Shown here: in pieces, positions 31,687 through 41,168 of the stretch
Position numbering within the stretch: position 1 is the first letter of the stretch
How the letters are laid out: each line of letters begins with the position of its first letter
Assembly (NCBI GenBank): GCA_029851415.1
Contig: CM056741.1
Coordinates: forward strand, 83,714,282 to 83,778,281
Direction: 5' to 3'
DNA from: Eretmocerus hayati
Taxonomy: Eukaryota > Arthropoda > Insecta > Hymenoptera > Aphelinidae
DNA: 64,000 nt
Notes under the pieces: generated by a model
Told to the model about the DNA's origin: nothing
Database searches by the model: none
Seen by the model: only the letters and a program-made list of their open reading frames with translations
Made by a program: the position numbers and the translations under genes

Positions 31687-32870
31687 TATTTAAATCGCAA
31701 AATCGATCACGAGACGTACATTATTTACATATTTTCACAATAAAATGTCTCGTGTCGAGTCGCAAGAAAGTGACGCTAACTAAAGCCTGTGTTTCATTTC
31801 AAGGTCGGCACTGTTGCTGCCCGAGAGAAAAGTTCAAGTACCTATTAGCGTGAAGAAAGATCAACAGCGCTAAGCTTGTTTTGATGTGCGTGATCAAGGT
31901 CACACTGAGATTTTGCGCGGGCTAACTTATGCGGTTACGCATATTTGAGAATTTTCGCGCGCATGAAAATTCGATTTACCTCGAGAGAAATTTTCTTGAA
32001 GTTGATGATGATTGTTGATTACGGCGATGCCGAAGATTACGCCGGTGTCGAGGGTACGTCGCTGCAGATGATTCGTTGCATGTGCGACGACTCACGACTG
32101 GCCGTGGCGATGAACTCGTTCGTCCTGTTGAAAATGCACCGATGACGTTGGTACGCACCGATGTCGTTGATACACCTCGTTGGGACCCGATGGTCCTTTG
32201 TGGGGGCCCGGTGGCCCTTTGTGGGAGCCAGGTGGCTCTTTGTGGGACCACTTGACGGCCGCTGCTACTTTTTATCACTGCGCCCTGGGCGGCAGGATAT
32301 TCTGCTAATACATGCCTGGTACTGTGGTGACAGGTGCAGGCTTCCGTATGCTCAGTGAGAGCAATTTTTGTTGACCTTATTTGCACAACTTGTTCAAGTG
32401 CATTTAATTTGCGATGAATCTCAGCGCTGTTTTTGGCGGGCGCGAGATGATGGAATTTGCTCGGCGCGATTTGGCGGGCTCGAGCTTCGTCACTGTTTCT
32501 TTTTATATTTGTTGTTGCTGCCCCGCAACAATTTTTATATGATGATGTTGATGATGATGAGACGACCTATTGATGGACGTCGTCTGCGGGGACTTCTTGT
32601 AGCCTCGGAGTCAAGAGCACGTTCTGCTCCAAAATGTTGTGGAGAAGATGGCGGCGAGCGGGCGCTTGTTGCGGCAGGACGATGATTTTTTTTGGCGCGG
32701 ATGCGCTTGTCGACAGGTGAGTGGCACGACGATGTCTGCCCTGATGATGCTGATGATGATGTGCTCACCTGCTCGTCACTGCGACAGCCCATATGGTTCG
32801 ACTCTGGCCAAGCTCGTGGTTGCTGCTGCACCAGGAGTTGAACTGCTCCGTCGTCCTCTGGATGATTTTT
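31687..32870 (-). other. Gypsy 5' leader between primer site and gag
   Basis: A 1.2-kb non-coding leader, long for a gypsy element. It contains GATGAT-type trinucleotide runs (32535-32565, 32740-32762) and three tandem GGTGGCCCTTTGTGGGAGCC-like units near 32185-32250. Small plus-strand ORFs here are not supported. Confidence 0.6.
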
Positions 32871-32888
32871 GCGTGTCCGGGGTCACCA
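32871..32888 (-). promoter_or_regulatory. Primer-binding site, tRNA-Trp-like
   Basis: On the minus strand, three bases inside the 5' LTR, TGGTGACCCCGGACACGC. The first 11 bases match the complement of the insect tRNA-Trp 3' end (…CGGGGTCACCA), the primer used by CsRn1/Kabuki elements. The remaining match is partial. Confidence 0.7.
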
Positions 32889-32891
32889 GGT

Positions 32892-33222
32892 TGTAGGGGG
32901 CTACTATCCCCCACGAGGTGAATTGGTGGTAATTTGGACGATGACTGAGTGAAAACACTCGCGTAAACTATTTACACTGTTTATTCATCTGACTCCATAT
33001 AAATATTATTACATCGTGTTGTAAACTCACGAGGCTACTTGCTCATATGGTCGAGCTACGAACTTGTACTGATTCCGCGTTGCATATGATCGCCGGTGCG
33101 ACCAAGCATTATATCTTCTGTCTCTCTCTCTCCTCTCTCCCCGCTCGGAGACCGCAAGTGTGGCTGTGTGTGCGCATGTCAGTGTGAGTGTGTGCGTGTG
33201 TGTGTGTGTACTCGTGCCTACA
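32892..33222 (-). repeat. Gypsy 5' LTR (331 bp)
   Basis: Same length and, by eye, same sequence as 25604-25934. It lies 5' on the element's coding strand and should hold the promoter. Confidence 0.92.
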
Positions 33223-33300
33223 ACGGCCGTAGCAGAAAAAAAATTAGCCAACGCGCCTATGGGAGTTGGAGGGCCCTGCTAGTACAGGGCAGAGTGGAAA

Positions 33301-33711
33301 CTAGGGAGGGTAGAGAGAAGGAGAGTTAACTCGGTCCGAAAGCCAGAGCTAGCCAGGATACAGTAACGACATATTTTCCACGAGAGGCACTACTAGGCTC
33401 TGGGCTAAGGCTTCACCGACACGAAACCGGGACGCTCGTGTGCGTAAGAGGCGTGGATTGCGTTAGCATTACGGAGATTGAATGTGCCACGCACACTACT
33501 TTGACATTTTTCACCTACTACGAGAGGGGATGAAGGAGGCGGAGTCAGTCTTCCTTCCTTTCAGAAGCTATATGAGCCAACGTCGATCTAGCCCAGAACA
33601 CCCCAGAGCCTCTAGTGGCCAACTCTGGAAGTGTAATTGTATCCTGACAGAAACTAGTTTTGTACACGGCGAAAGCCCAGAGTTTACTCTCCTTCTCTCT
33701 ACCCTCCCTAG
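33301..33711. mobile_element. MITE with ~40-bp terminal inverted repeats
   Basis: CTAGGGAGGGTAGAGAGAAG at 33301-33320 is mirrored by CTTCTCTCTACCCTCCCTAG ending at 33711; pairing continues with a few mismatches to about 33345/33670. TGGAAA lies on both sides (33295-33300, 33712-33717); the repeat can be read as up to 9 bp (AGTGGAAAC) if it overlaps the tips. It sits in the outer inverted-repeat element. No coding capacity. Confidence 0.75.
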
Positions 33712-33726
33712 TGGAAACAAACAGGC

Positions 33727-33765
33727 AGAGCTCCAAGTGGCGGGTAATGGAACCTCTTCTCGTAC
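33727..33765. repeat. Outer-element inverted repeat, left arm segment
   Basis: CAGAGCTCCAAGTGGCGGGT and the following TAATGGAACCTC are mirrored at about 35862-35905. Confidence 0.7.
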
Positions 33766-34094
33766 ATGAGGGGATCGTTAGCTAGTAGTGGTGGCCGGCG
33801 GCTTGCTATACCAACACTATGAACGCGTGCCGTGCCGTGTATGCATTGTGCAGCTATATATACTCAGCTGCTGTGACTTCTGTGAGAGTGAGAGAGACAG
33901 AATGACTAGCACGTATATACGGCAATCAGCCGCGTCAACAAATACCTCTTTCCTTTCGATGTAAAACAGTTGATGTAATTAAAAGAAAATTTTTTTTGTT
34001 ACATCCGCTATTTCACCATAGAGGATGAAAGGTGTGCATGCGATGGAAAAGATAACATAATAAGGCATTTAGAATAAGAAGAGTTTATTTTTTT

Positions 34095-34239
34095 TGGTGG
34101 ATTATGAATTTGATACTTTTTTGGACAGATTTGTTCTATCAATACAGGAAATAAACGAAAACGTCGTTTGTTCCCTGCATTAATAGAACAATCCGTCCAA
34201 AAAAAGCATCAAATTCATAACTCGATTCATAATCCACCA
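34095..34239. repeat. 145-bp imperfect hairpin
   Basis: TGGTGGATTATGAATTTGAT...GGACAGATTTGTTCTAT is mirrored by ATAGAACAATCCGTCC...ATCAAATTCAT...AATCCACCA around a CGAAAACGTCG centre. It could be a small MITE; no clear target duplication. Confidence 0.7.
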
Positions 34240-34330
34240 TTGATAATTGCTGGACATAGAGTTAAAAACAAACACTATTTATTTGTTACACACAATAGCT
34301 TGCTCGGGAATGACTATAGTATGGATTTTT

Positions 34331-34358
34331 AATTAGTAGTAGTATACTACTACTAATT
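34331..34358. repeat. Perfect 28-bp palindrome
   Basis: AATTAGTAGTAGTA followed directly by its complement TACTACTACTAATT, with partly matching outer flanks (GGATTTTT / AAAATCC). Confidence 0.85.
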
Positions 34359-34577
34359 CAAAATCCAACTTTGATCCTTTTGACGACGATTTTCCAGTTC
34401 AGATCAAGCAAATTTCCCAGCCCAACCTCCAGGTGGCGTTTGATCAAACTGTCTACTAGAAATGCACCAGAGTTTTTCCGGAGATTTTCTCGCAAGCGGC
34501 CACAAATTTACTCGATTACTATATAAGAGCACCGAGCGGGCCTAGAAATCAGCGCACTAATGAATAAGACCGTAATA

Positions 34578-35603
34578 CAGGCAAACCCCGGTATTCGCGG
34601 TTAATTGGTTCCTGAAAAGTACCGCGAATACGAAAATCGCGAATACCGGGGTATATGGCTTATGGGAAATGGGGGGTACCGTTCCAAAAATCACGCAGAG
34701 TCAGAAATCGTTGACTGAAAATCAAATCCTTGGGGTCATTAAAGAGTTTCAAAATGTTTATTTCGTACAAAAATGTGTCTCCTAATTATAAATGATCAGA
34801 AACATAATGTTTGTTTGTAAATATTGAGTAAAATAGATCTAAAAGATTATGTTTTAGCAAGAAAGTCGGTCATGCGTGCTCATAGAAGATCAAAGCTTGC
34901 TCTTGAATTGCTGCTCCACTCAGAGGAATTTTTTTCTGAATCGTGTCTTGTACCCATACAATCAGAAAATTTTCCATTTTAATAACACTTTCTTTGCGAG
35001 TGATCTTTGAATATTTTCCATGGGCACCTAAGTGACTTGCAGCTTCCCGAATCTTGAGTTCGTTATCACGAATCGAACGAATCGTGGATTCGTTGACATC
35101 GTATCTCCTGGCAAGCACACTAACTTTTTCACCTTCCTCCAACAAATCCAGAATCTTTAATTTTGTAGCGATGTCCATGACTTTTTTCGATCTCTTCTTT
35201 TCAATCTTCCCTGAACGCAAACTTTTCTTCGGTGGAGCCATTATTATACAATTAAATTCCAAATGCTGCAGCAGCTTGATCCACCCAACCTCAATAACTA
35301 AACAACAACAAATTTTCAAAACAACAGTAGCCTGGATGTTCACCACCGTGAAACTAGCAACTTTTGTATTGACGAGGTGGTAGATCGTAATTGTCGGTTT
35401 CGTCACGCGTGATCATGATTTGCAACCAGGTTCGATGATTTCACATACAGGAATAAGAATAAAAACATCTCTCGACTCTACTAAATTAACGTACTTGAAT
35501 CGTCGAACCGCGAATACCGGGGCAAATTACCGCGAATACGGGGCATTGTCCACGATTCGGTAACCGCGTATATGCGGGAATCGCGAATACCGGGGTTTGC
35601 CTG
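34578..35603. mobile_element. pogo/Tigger-type Tc1-mariner element, internally deleted
   Basis: Terminal inverted repeats of at least 22 bp, CAGGCAAACCCCGGTATT at both tips, are flanked by TA at 34576-34577 and 35604-35605. The tip and the TA duplication match Tigger/pogo transposons. The 1026-bp element holds only the DNA-binding part of a transposase on the minus strand, so it is non-autonomous. Confidence 0.9.
34870..35241 (-). pseudogene. Tigger/pogo transposase N-terminal fragment
   Basis: ATG at 35239-35241 begins MAPPKKSLRSGKIEKKRSKK (a basic start), followed by a CENP-B-type helix-turn-helix: DIATKLKILDLLEEGEKVSV, LARRYDVNESTIRSIRDNEL. A second CENP-B-like segment follows (ENFLIVWVQDTIQKKIPLSG, ALIFYEHA) and then a stop at 34870-34872. 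The ~300-aa DDE catalytic domain is missing. The fragment could still fold as a DNA-binding module. The frame is open upstream to 35406, but MAPPKK is the usual family start. Whether the stop reflects deletion of the rest is inference. Confidence 0.85.
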
Positions 35604-35605
35604 TA

Positions 35606-35973
35606 TAGCGATTAGTCCCATCGGTATACTCGTCCCCCCGCGGCGCAACGCGAGCGTTGTATATAAAAGTGTAATACACGTAGAAGCGTGAGAGAAAACA
35701 GCTGAACGAAAAGGTAGAGAGAATACCTACCATAATAAATAGAGACGAAAGTGAAACGAAAATCTTTCTTTTGCTTTCGCAACCAATTTTGCAAAGTCAT
35801 CGAGGATTAGCCGCGGCCCTTTCATGCCTGCCCGCGCACCACTACTTGCAAATGCCAGTCACACAGACAAGAGGAGGTTCCATTCCCCGCCACTTAGAGC
35901 TCTGATGCAGGCTCCACTTTGTTGCAAGCGCATAACACGGGACTAGCGCTTCTCTTTAGGTATCTGTTCTGTG
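35606..35973. other. Right part of the outer inverted-repeat element
   Basis: Non-coding. It contains the mirror of the 33727-33765 arm at about 35862-35905 and ends at the GTACACACC duplication. Confidence 0.6.
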
Positions 35974-36051
35974 GTACACACCGACCTTTTCGAATGATTG
36001 ACCTTGTGACTTGTTTATTGTCATAGCAAATCCAAGTCGAATGGGAAATTG
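35974..36051 (-). pseudogene. Helitron helicase motif V fragment
   Basis: The minus strand reads [20 protein letters not shown], then EKVGVY, the Pif1/Helitron motif V region that directly precedes LPEPVFTHGQLYVALSR in intact proteins. An in-frame TGA lies just upstream (36052-36054), and I could not follow the helicase further, so the frame was already decayed. This is the second half of the split gene at 21805-21972. Confidence 0.85.
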
Positions 36052-36054
36052 TCA

Positions 36055-37835
36055 TTTCGACGAGCAAGCTCCGCATTACTCCGTTCAAATTTTCCTTCAT
36101 GTATTTTATCGAAATTCACTTGGGAATGAATTTCCAGACCAATCCGTTCACTTATTTTTTCTATTTCCGATGAAAAAGGGTCGAAACGTCAGTTCCGTGC
36201 ATTATTGCATTTGAATCATGCTTCTTAATATCGCCAATTTTGGGTCGCAGGTTGCTCTTATGCATGTTATTATTTACAATTGTTTATAGCTTTTCAGCTC
36301 AAAATCCAAGAGTTGATTGTTTGAAATCGAGAAAGCTGCAATTTAGTCGATTGACGGCAAATTGTGACCAACTTTTCAACTTGTTATCGATAACTGTTAT
36401 GAATGTCATGGCATGGAATATCTACTTATGTTCTGTTATTTTTTCTTGTCGGCTGAGACTCAAATTGATGTGAAAATGGTGAAATTTATCTTGAAGAACC
36501 AATGCTGCGACCTCATCCAATGTGCCTTAGAATTCAAATAAATATCACAGTGATTATTTTTTCTCTGCAGTCCAATAGCAGAAAGAGTCAGCGAGAACTC
36601 AGTAAATCCTTTTGAAATTATTCCAAATTCGATTCTACCCTTTTTATTCGATTATTTATCGTTGTGATTGGACATCATGCACATTACAACGATATCTGTC
36701 GTTGTAAAATATAATTTTTGCAACTGTGTGCGCGAAGTTGTGAAAAAATGAGACTTCTCTTCATTATTTACAGTGCGAGAAGTAATGCGTGAATGACTTC
36801 TCGCACAGTTTTACATTTACGCACTGGTGGAGTGTGCGTGAATGTAACTTCTCGCTCTAATGCATTTTCATTCACGCACAGTTCCAAAATACATATATAT
36901 GTACAAATCATCCATCTGAGATCTTATAACTCAGTTCAATCAATTATTCAATTACGTGGACAAATGAACCTTAATTCTGTGAACCAAACAACTTACTAAC
37001 AACGTGCGTCAGAGAATCACAGGAAACTGAAACTGTCACTAATATAAAATAATATATAAAATGAATTCCTATCATTGCATATTACAAGTGGAGAAGAACA
37101 TGAGTATCCAGTATAATACAAATTAGAACGGGAAAGGCAGTTGGCAGATGGCATCTTTCAGAACGCTTCTGATCCATCGATTGATGCACACGAGTACTCT
37201 GGAAGAATCATCTGGAAGTGAGCACCGCAACTGGAGCACCGTTGTTCGGTCATGACACAAGACGCTTCTGACGGAATCATTTCTGATGGAACTGACGTTG
37301 GCATTATACTTAGACTGGATTGATGTTTTGGAGGCGAGCTGTTTGGAATCAAAAAGGAGATTACACTCTCTCTTATGAAAAATTTCGAGGTGTCTCTTTA
37401 GACCACTAGTATTGCTATCATTCGGTTTAATTTCTTCTGTAATTATTTTGCCCTGGCATATGAGTCAGATACCGATTCTTCCTCCCTTATTATGTCCGTG
37501 ATCATAATAATTGGAATCTTCCACTCTCTTATTCTTACTCGACATTCTGAATGTATTTTTTCATTCAAAATCTTCCCAATCTGGAGTCCACAATGAGATG
37601 AAGTGATAAATGATACAGCTATAAATTATTTCAAACTATTCCTCACACCTGCCGGTGACTGACTAATTCCGAACGTCAAGAAAAGCAGCCAATCTATTGA
37701 CACTTAATCGGTGATAGACTCGATAGAATTCGAATTTACCCATGAGAGATGTGTACGTCATTGACAGTTTTGTCAAAGTACGTCGCGCACAATTTGGGAG
37801 CGTCCCGCGGCCGAGACACGCTATTCGATAGGAAT
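36055..37835. other. Gene-poor stretch, possibly decayed Helitron
   Basis: By position this should hold the upstream part of the split Helitron helicase on the minus strand, but I find no further helicase motif. A short cysteine-bearing minus-strand ORF at 37158-37352 (CSSCGAHFQMILPEYSC) is not recognised. A clean hairpin lies at 36773-36806. Confidence 0.4.
36773..36806. repeat. Hairpin with perfect 11-bp arms
   Basis: GTGCGAGAAGT and ACTTCTCGCAC flank a 12-base loop. Near-repeats of GCGTGAATG and CTTCTCGC follow up to 36885. Confidence 0.85.
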
Positions 37836-37867
37836 TACGAATGATCAGAAGAGGATGCTCAGAGTAA

Positions 37868-38025
37868 ATCTCGAATTCCCGATATTCTCGTCTCGATCTC
37901 GGATCGAGAATCGAGACGATACGAGATTGAAGTTTTCTATTCTCGTGCGATCTCGATACGAGACGAGATGAACGCCTGTGAAGCACGAGACGATACGAGA
38001 TTCCTCTGATTTCTCGTCATTCTCG
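37868..38025. repeat. GAGACGATACGAGAT-rich dyad region
   Basis: Multiple overlapping copies and complements of CGAGACGATACGAGAT and CTCGTCTCGATCTCGG give a low-complexity, strongly self-complementary block. It lies just outside the large palindrome. Confidence 0.65.
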
Positions 38026-38165
38026 CTCGAGTGAAGCCCTATTTCTGACGTAGCAACCGAATCCGTGGTCAGTTTTGTTCCAAACCTTCAAGATTTTTGA
38101 TGATTCTCAAAAAACCGACCTGTGGGTGTACGGCCATTTCCAGCCTTTTTCTTTACATTTGAGAT

Positions 38166-38493
38166 GTATGCTCAGTATAGGCAAAGGTTTGAACCTCATC
38201 GCGTAGAGGATGCACGTAAATTTTTCTTTGTATTCTGACCAGCTGAAAATGATACCGATAATTTCGAGGCTTGGGGATGAGTTGGGAGTCAGCTTCGGGC
38301 TGATGAAGCTATATTTTGTTCTATGATCTCATAAGAGAAAACTGCATCATGCACCTTATATTCCTCTCTCGAGTTATTCCTGTGCCTCAAAACCATCGGT
38401 ATCGTCTTCAGCTGGTCAGAATACAAAGGAGAAATACTTGCATCCTCTACGCGACAAGTTCAAACCTTTGCGTATACTCAGCATACATCTGGA
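38166..38493. repeat. Nested inverted repeat with ~100-bp arms
   Basis: TGTATGCTCAGTATAGGCAA...CAGCTGAAAATGATACCG (38166-38265) is mirrored at 38396-38493. It lies inside the extra segment of the palindrome's left arm. Confidence 0.85.
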
Positions 38494-38644
38494 TGGATAG
38501 AGGAAGGTTGGAATATGGGAACTGACATAATCCGGGAAATGTTATATTTCGAAAGTTCGTGGCAAAATAGATATAGGAGAAAAAGTTTCGAATTTTTACG
38601 ACACCCTTATGGTTTCTAAATCATCATTGCAGCTTTGACAATTT

Positions 38645-38880
38645 GAATTGGCGCCATCCAATATGGCAGCGGCTGCACATGTGCCACTGAATTCGACAAG
38701 TTATGTGATGTCATTTTCCATTTGAAATTCTCATCTGAATCACAATCGAGAGCTTATTTAACTCAAATAATAGAAGTTCGCGATGAAAAAACGCAGTTTT
38801 GCCTCAGACTCATCGTGGAGAACACTCTGAAGTCACGTGACTCGTGTGCAGTCGCCGCCATATTGAATGGCGCTAATCCA
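38645..38880. repeat. Nested inverted repeat with ~40-bp arms
   Basis: GGCGCCATCCAATATGGCAG and GGCTGCACATG at 38650-38682 are mirrored by CATATTGAATGGCGC and neighbours at 38842-38880. Confidence 0.75.
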
Positions 38881-39051
38881 AAACCTGGAAAACCTCAGAC
38901 TCAAATTTAAGTCCCTTTTACAACAGAAAGTCCCCAAAATTTTCACATATCGTGTTTTTTCCAATGTGAAGTTCCATGATATGAGGCCGAATCCATGTAA
39001 GATCAGGCAGCGAAAAAAGTTGGGGTCGCGGATATTTCTGACGACGAAGTA

Positions 39052-41168
39052 CTCTCTCAGCATCAATCAGCTAGGGTAGCTGAAAATCAGCTCGTAATAG
39101 CTGATTTCGTCAGCTAACGTGAACGGATTTTCACTGATTGAATCAGCTATCACGGGGGGTGATATGCATTGATATACACCGTTAGGGGATGATTTTCCTC
39201 GTGCTTTGTGCGCCTCGTAAAAATTTTTGGCTCTGATATACATAATAGTTCGTTTAGTGCAGTCAGATTAACTTGATTATCCAATTTCCACGTCCCAAAT
39301 GATGTCACTAAAGTGGGCCACGTGCTGTTAAAGCGGGCCACCTGCTGTTAAAGCGGGCCACCTGTTGTTAAAGTGGTTCACCTGCTGTTGAAGTGGGCCA
39401 CTTGCTGTTAATCCCTTTACTTATTTTTTCGTCTACAGTTGACATGGCTAAAAACCGACAATTGTGATGAATTTCGATTGACAAAATTCTGAAAAACCTC
39501 TGAAAAACCCAGGAACACATCCGCTCGAAAATAGATTTTCTACTTGCTTCCATTTAAGGGAAAGTAAGAAAAAATTTCATTTTTGTACTTATGACGTTTT
39601 TGAAAAACTCATTGGGTTGAATCAGAAATTCACCCAGCTGGTTGAAATTTTTCGGGAAAATTTTTTACAAGTTATTGATATATTTCTTGTCAGAAAAATT
39701 TTCCGACATCGGGAAGTAAGGCTTAATGTGGGCCACATGCTGGTAAATCGGTCCACCTGCTGTTAAAGTGGGCCACGTGCTGTTAAAGTGGGCCACATGC
39801 TGGTAAATCGGGCCACCTGCTGTTAAAGTGGGCCACGTGTTGTTAAAGTGAGCCACATGCTGTTAAAGTGGGCCACGTGTTGTTAAAGTGGGCCACGTGT
39901 TGTTAAAGTGGGCCACATGCTGGTAAATCGGGCCACCTGCTGTTAAAGTGGGCCACGTGCTGTTAAAGTGGGCCACATGCTGGTAAATCGGGCCACATGC
40001 TGTTAAAGTGGGCCACGTGTTGTTAAAGTGGGCCACATGCTGGTGAATCGGGCCACCTGCTGTTGAAGTGGGCCACGTGCTGTTAAAGTGGGCCACATGC
40101 TGGTAAATCGGGCCACCTGCTGTTAAAGTGGGCCACGTGCTGTTAAAGTGGGCCACATGCTGGTAAATCGGGCCACCTGCTGTTAAAGTGGGCCACGTGT
40201 TGTTAAAGTGAGCCACATGCTGTTAAAGTGGGCCACGTGTTGTTAAAGTGGGCCACATGCTGGTAAATCGGGCCACCTGCTGTTAAAGTGGGCCACATGC
40301 TGGTAAATCGGGCCACGTGCTGTTAAAGTGGGCCACATGCTGGTTAATCGGGCCACCTGCTGTTAAAGTGGGCCACGTGCTGTTAAAGTGGGCCACATGC
40401 TGGTAAATCGGGCCACCTGCTGTTAAAGTGGGCCACGTGTTGTTAAAGTGAGCCACATGCTGTTAAAGTGGGCCACATGCTGGTAAATCGGGCCATTTGT
40501 TGTTAAAGCGGGCCACCTGTTGTTGAAGCGGGCCAGGCTAAGCAGGTGTTTTTCGCTATAGCCTCATGACAAAAACCGACAACGGCCACAACCTCACCTC
40601 CTGAGAAATAAAGATCTCTCGATCTACATATACTTATGTTGTCATATTAGGCTCCCTGTCATCATATCTCCTTCAATCCAATGCTGATCACGACACTGTA
40701 TAGTGTATACGGCACAACACGAATTCGAATATCGTTTAGCTGAAAAATCAGCTATATTAGCTGAGATTCCAGCTATGTTAGCTGACTGAATCAGCTATTA
40801 TAAGCTGATTTTTCAGTGAACGGTTTTTTACTGACACGAATAGCTACTGTAGCTGAATTTCAGCTACATAAGCTGAATTTCAGCTACAATCACTGATTTA
40901 TAGCTGATTGTTATCAGCTATATAGGACCTCTCGTGACACAAATTGAGTAACTATCAAACCAAAACACCTCATTTCGACGTGATTTGGCCTGGAATTGTC
41001 GTTAATATGTTCATGACGATACTGGGACCCGGATTTGTGGAGTTTTTTCGCCAAAGTTATCGATTTGAGCGTGATTTTAGCGTTTGCTGATTTGATCAGC
41101 AGTTTGACGACCCATGGGAGTAATAGCTGATATTTCAGCTATATTTTAGCTGATTGATGCTGAGAGAG
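39052..41168. mobile_element. TA-flanked element with AGCT-rich ends and a minisatellite core
   Basis: Perfect 21-bp terminal inverted repeats beginning CTCTCTCAGCATCAATCA are flanked by TA at 39050-39051 and 41169-41170. The empty site is seen in the mirror arm of the surrounding palindrome (GAAGTATATCATTC near 42465-42478), which confirms the insertion. Subterminal zones (39070-39150, 40730-40925, 41120-41160) are packed with AGCTGA / TCAGCT dyads. The core is a 20-bp minisatellite. No transposase. A TA target suggests mobilisation by a Tc1/mariner-type enzyme. Confidence 0.88.
39305..40540. repeat. 20-bp minisatellite with 60-bp higher-order unit
   Basis: Basic unit GGGCCACnTGCTGnTAAAnn (20 bp): about 5 copies at 39313-39412 and about 41 at 39724-40540, with ~310 bp of unrelated sequence between. 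In the larger block, three variants alternate with a 60-bp period, carrying CACATG, CACCTG and CACGTG. All are CANNTG E-box hexamers. Minus-strand ORFs through it (20-aa repeats, e.g. 39863-40216) are artefacts of 60 being a multiple of three. Confidence 0.92.

Larger units (their letters stand above)
25604..33222 (-). mobile_element. Ty3/gypsy (CsRn1-like) LTR retrotransposon, apparently intact
   Basis: A complete 7.6-kb element on the minus strand. Its two 331-bp LTRs (25604-25934 and 32892-33222) look identical by eye. The target duplication ACGG (25600-25603, 33223-33226) restores the hAT terminal repeat it interrupts. Gag and pol are uninterrupted; no env-like ORF is seen. A tRNA-Trp-like primer site and the unusual CHCC-type gag finger point to the CsRn1/Kabuki clade. 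LTR identity and open frames suggest recent insertion and possibly current activity. Confidence 0.92.
21993..33278. mobile_element. hAT-type non-autonomous element with ~520-bp terminal inverted repeats
   Basis: Left end CAGGGCCCTCCAACTCC (21993) is mirrored by GGAGTTGGAGGGCCCTG ending at 33278. The 8-bp target duplication CTAGTACA is at 21985-21992 and 33279-33286; a CAGGG tip with an 8-bp duplication is the hAT signature. The inverted repeats extend to about 22511 on the left and from 25131 to 25603 plus 33227-33278 on the right, the right repeat being split by the gypsy element. Subtracting nested insertions, the element is about 1.9 kb. No hAT transposase is seen inside. Confidence 0.85.
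21973..35973. mobile_element. Outer inverted-repeat element splitting the Helitron helicase
   Basis: GTACACACC occurs at 21964-21972 and again at 35974-35982, directly abutting the two helicase halves, giving an 8-9-bp target duplication. Without its nested insertions the element would be about 1.2 kb. The ends are diverged inverted repeats: CAGAGCTCCAAGTGGCGGGT near 33727 is mirrored near 35880, together with TAATGGAACCTC and GTAGTGGTG. The left tip begins CAGGGGGG if the duplication is 8 bp, which resembles hAT ends, but the right tip is CACAGAAC, so the superfamily is unsettled. No transposase of its own is seen. Confidence 0.7.

Noticed and set aside
32368..32685. GC-rich ORF as a host exon
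   Set aside because: It lies between the gypsy primer site and gag, so it belongs to the element's leader.
31945..32900. Several plus-strand ORFs in the gypsy leader
   Set aside because: They are antisense to the element, short and low in complexity, with no family match.
39665..40216. Minus-strand ORFs with repeated AHFNSTWPTL peptides
   Set aside because: They are translations of the 20-bp minisatellite; the 60-bp higher-order period keeps the frame open. No start context or independent coding evidence.
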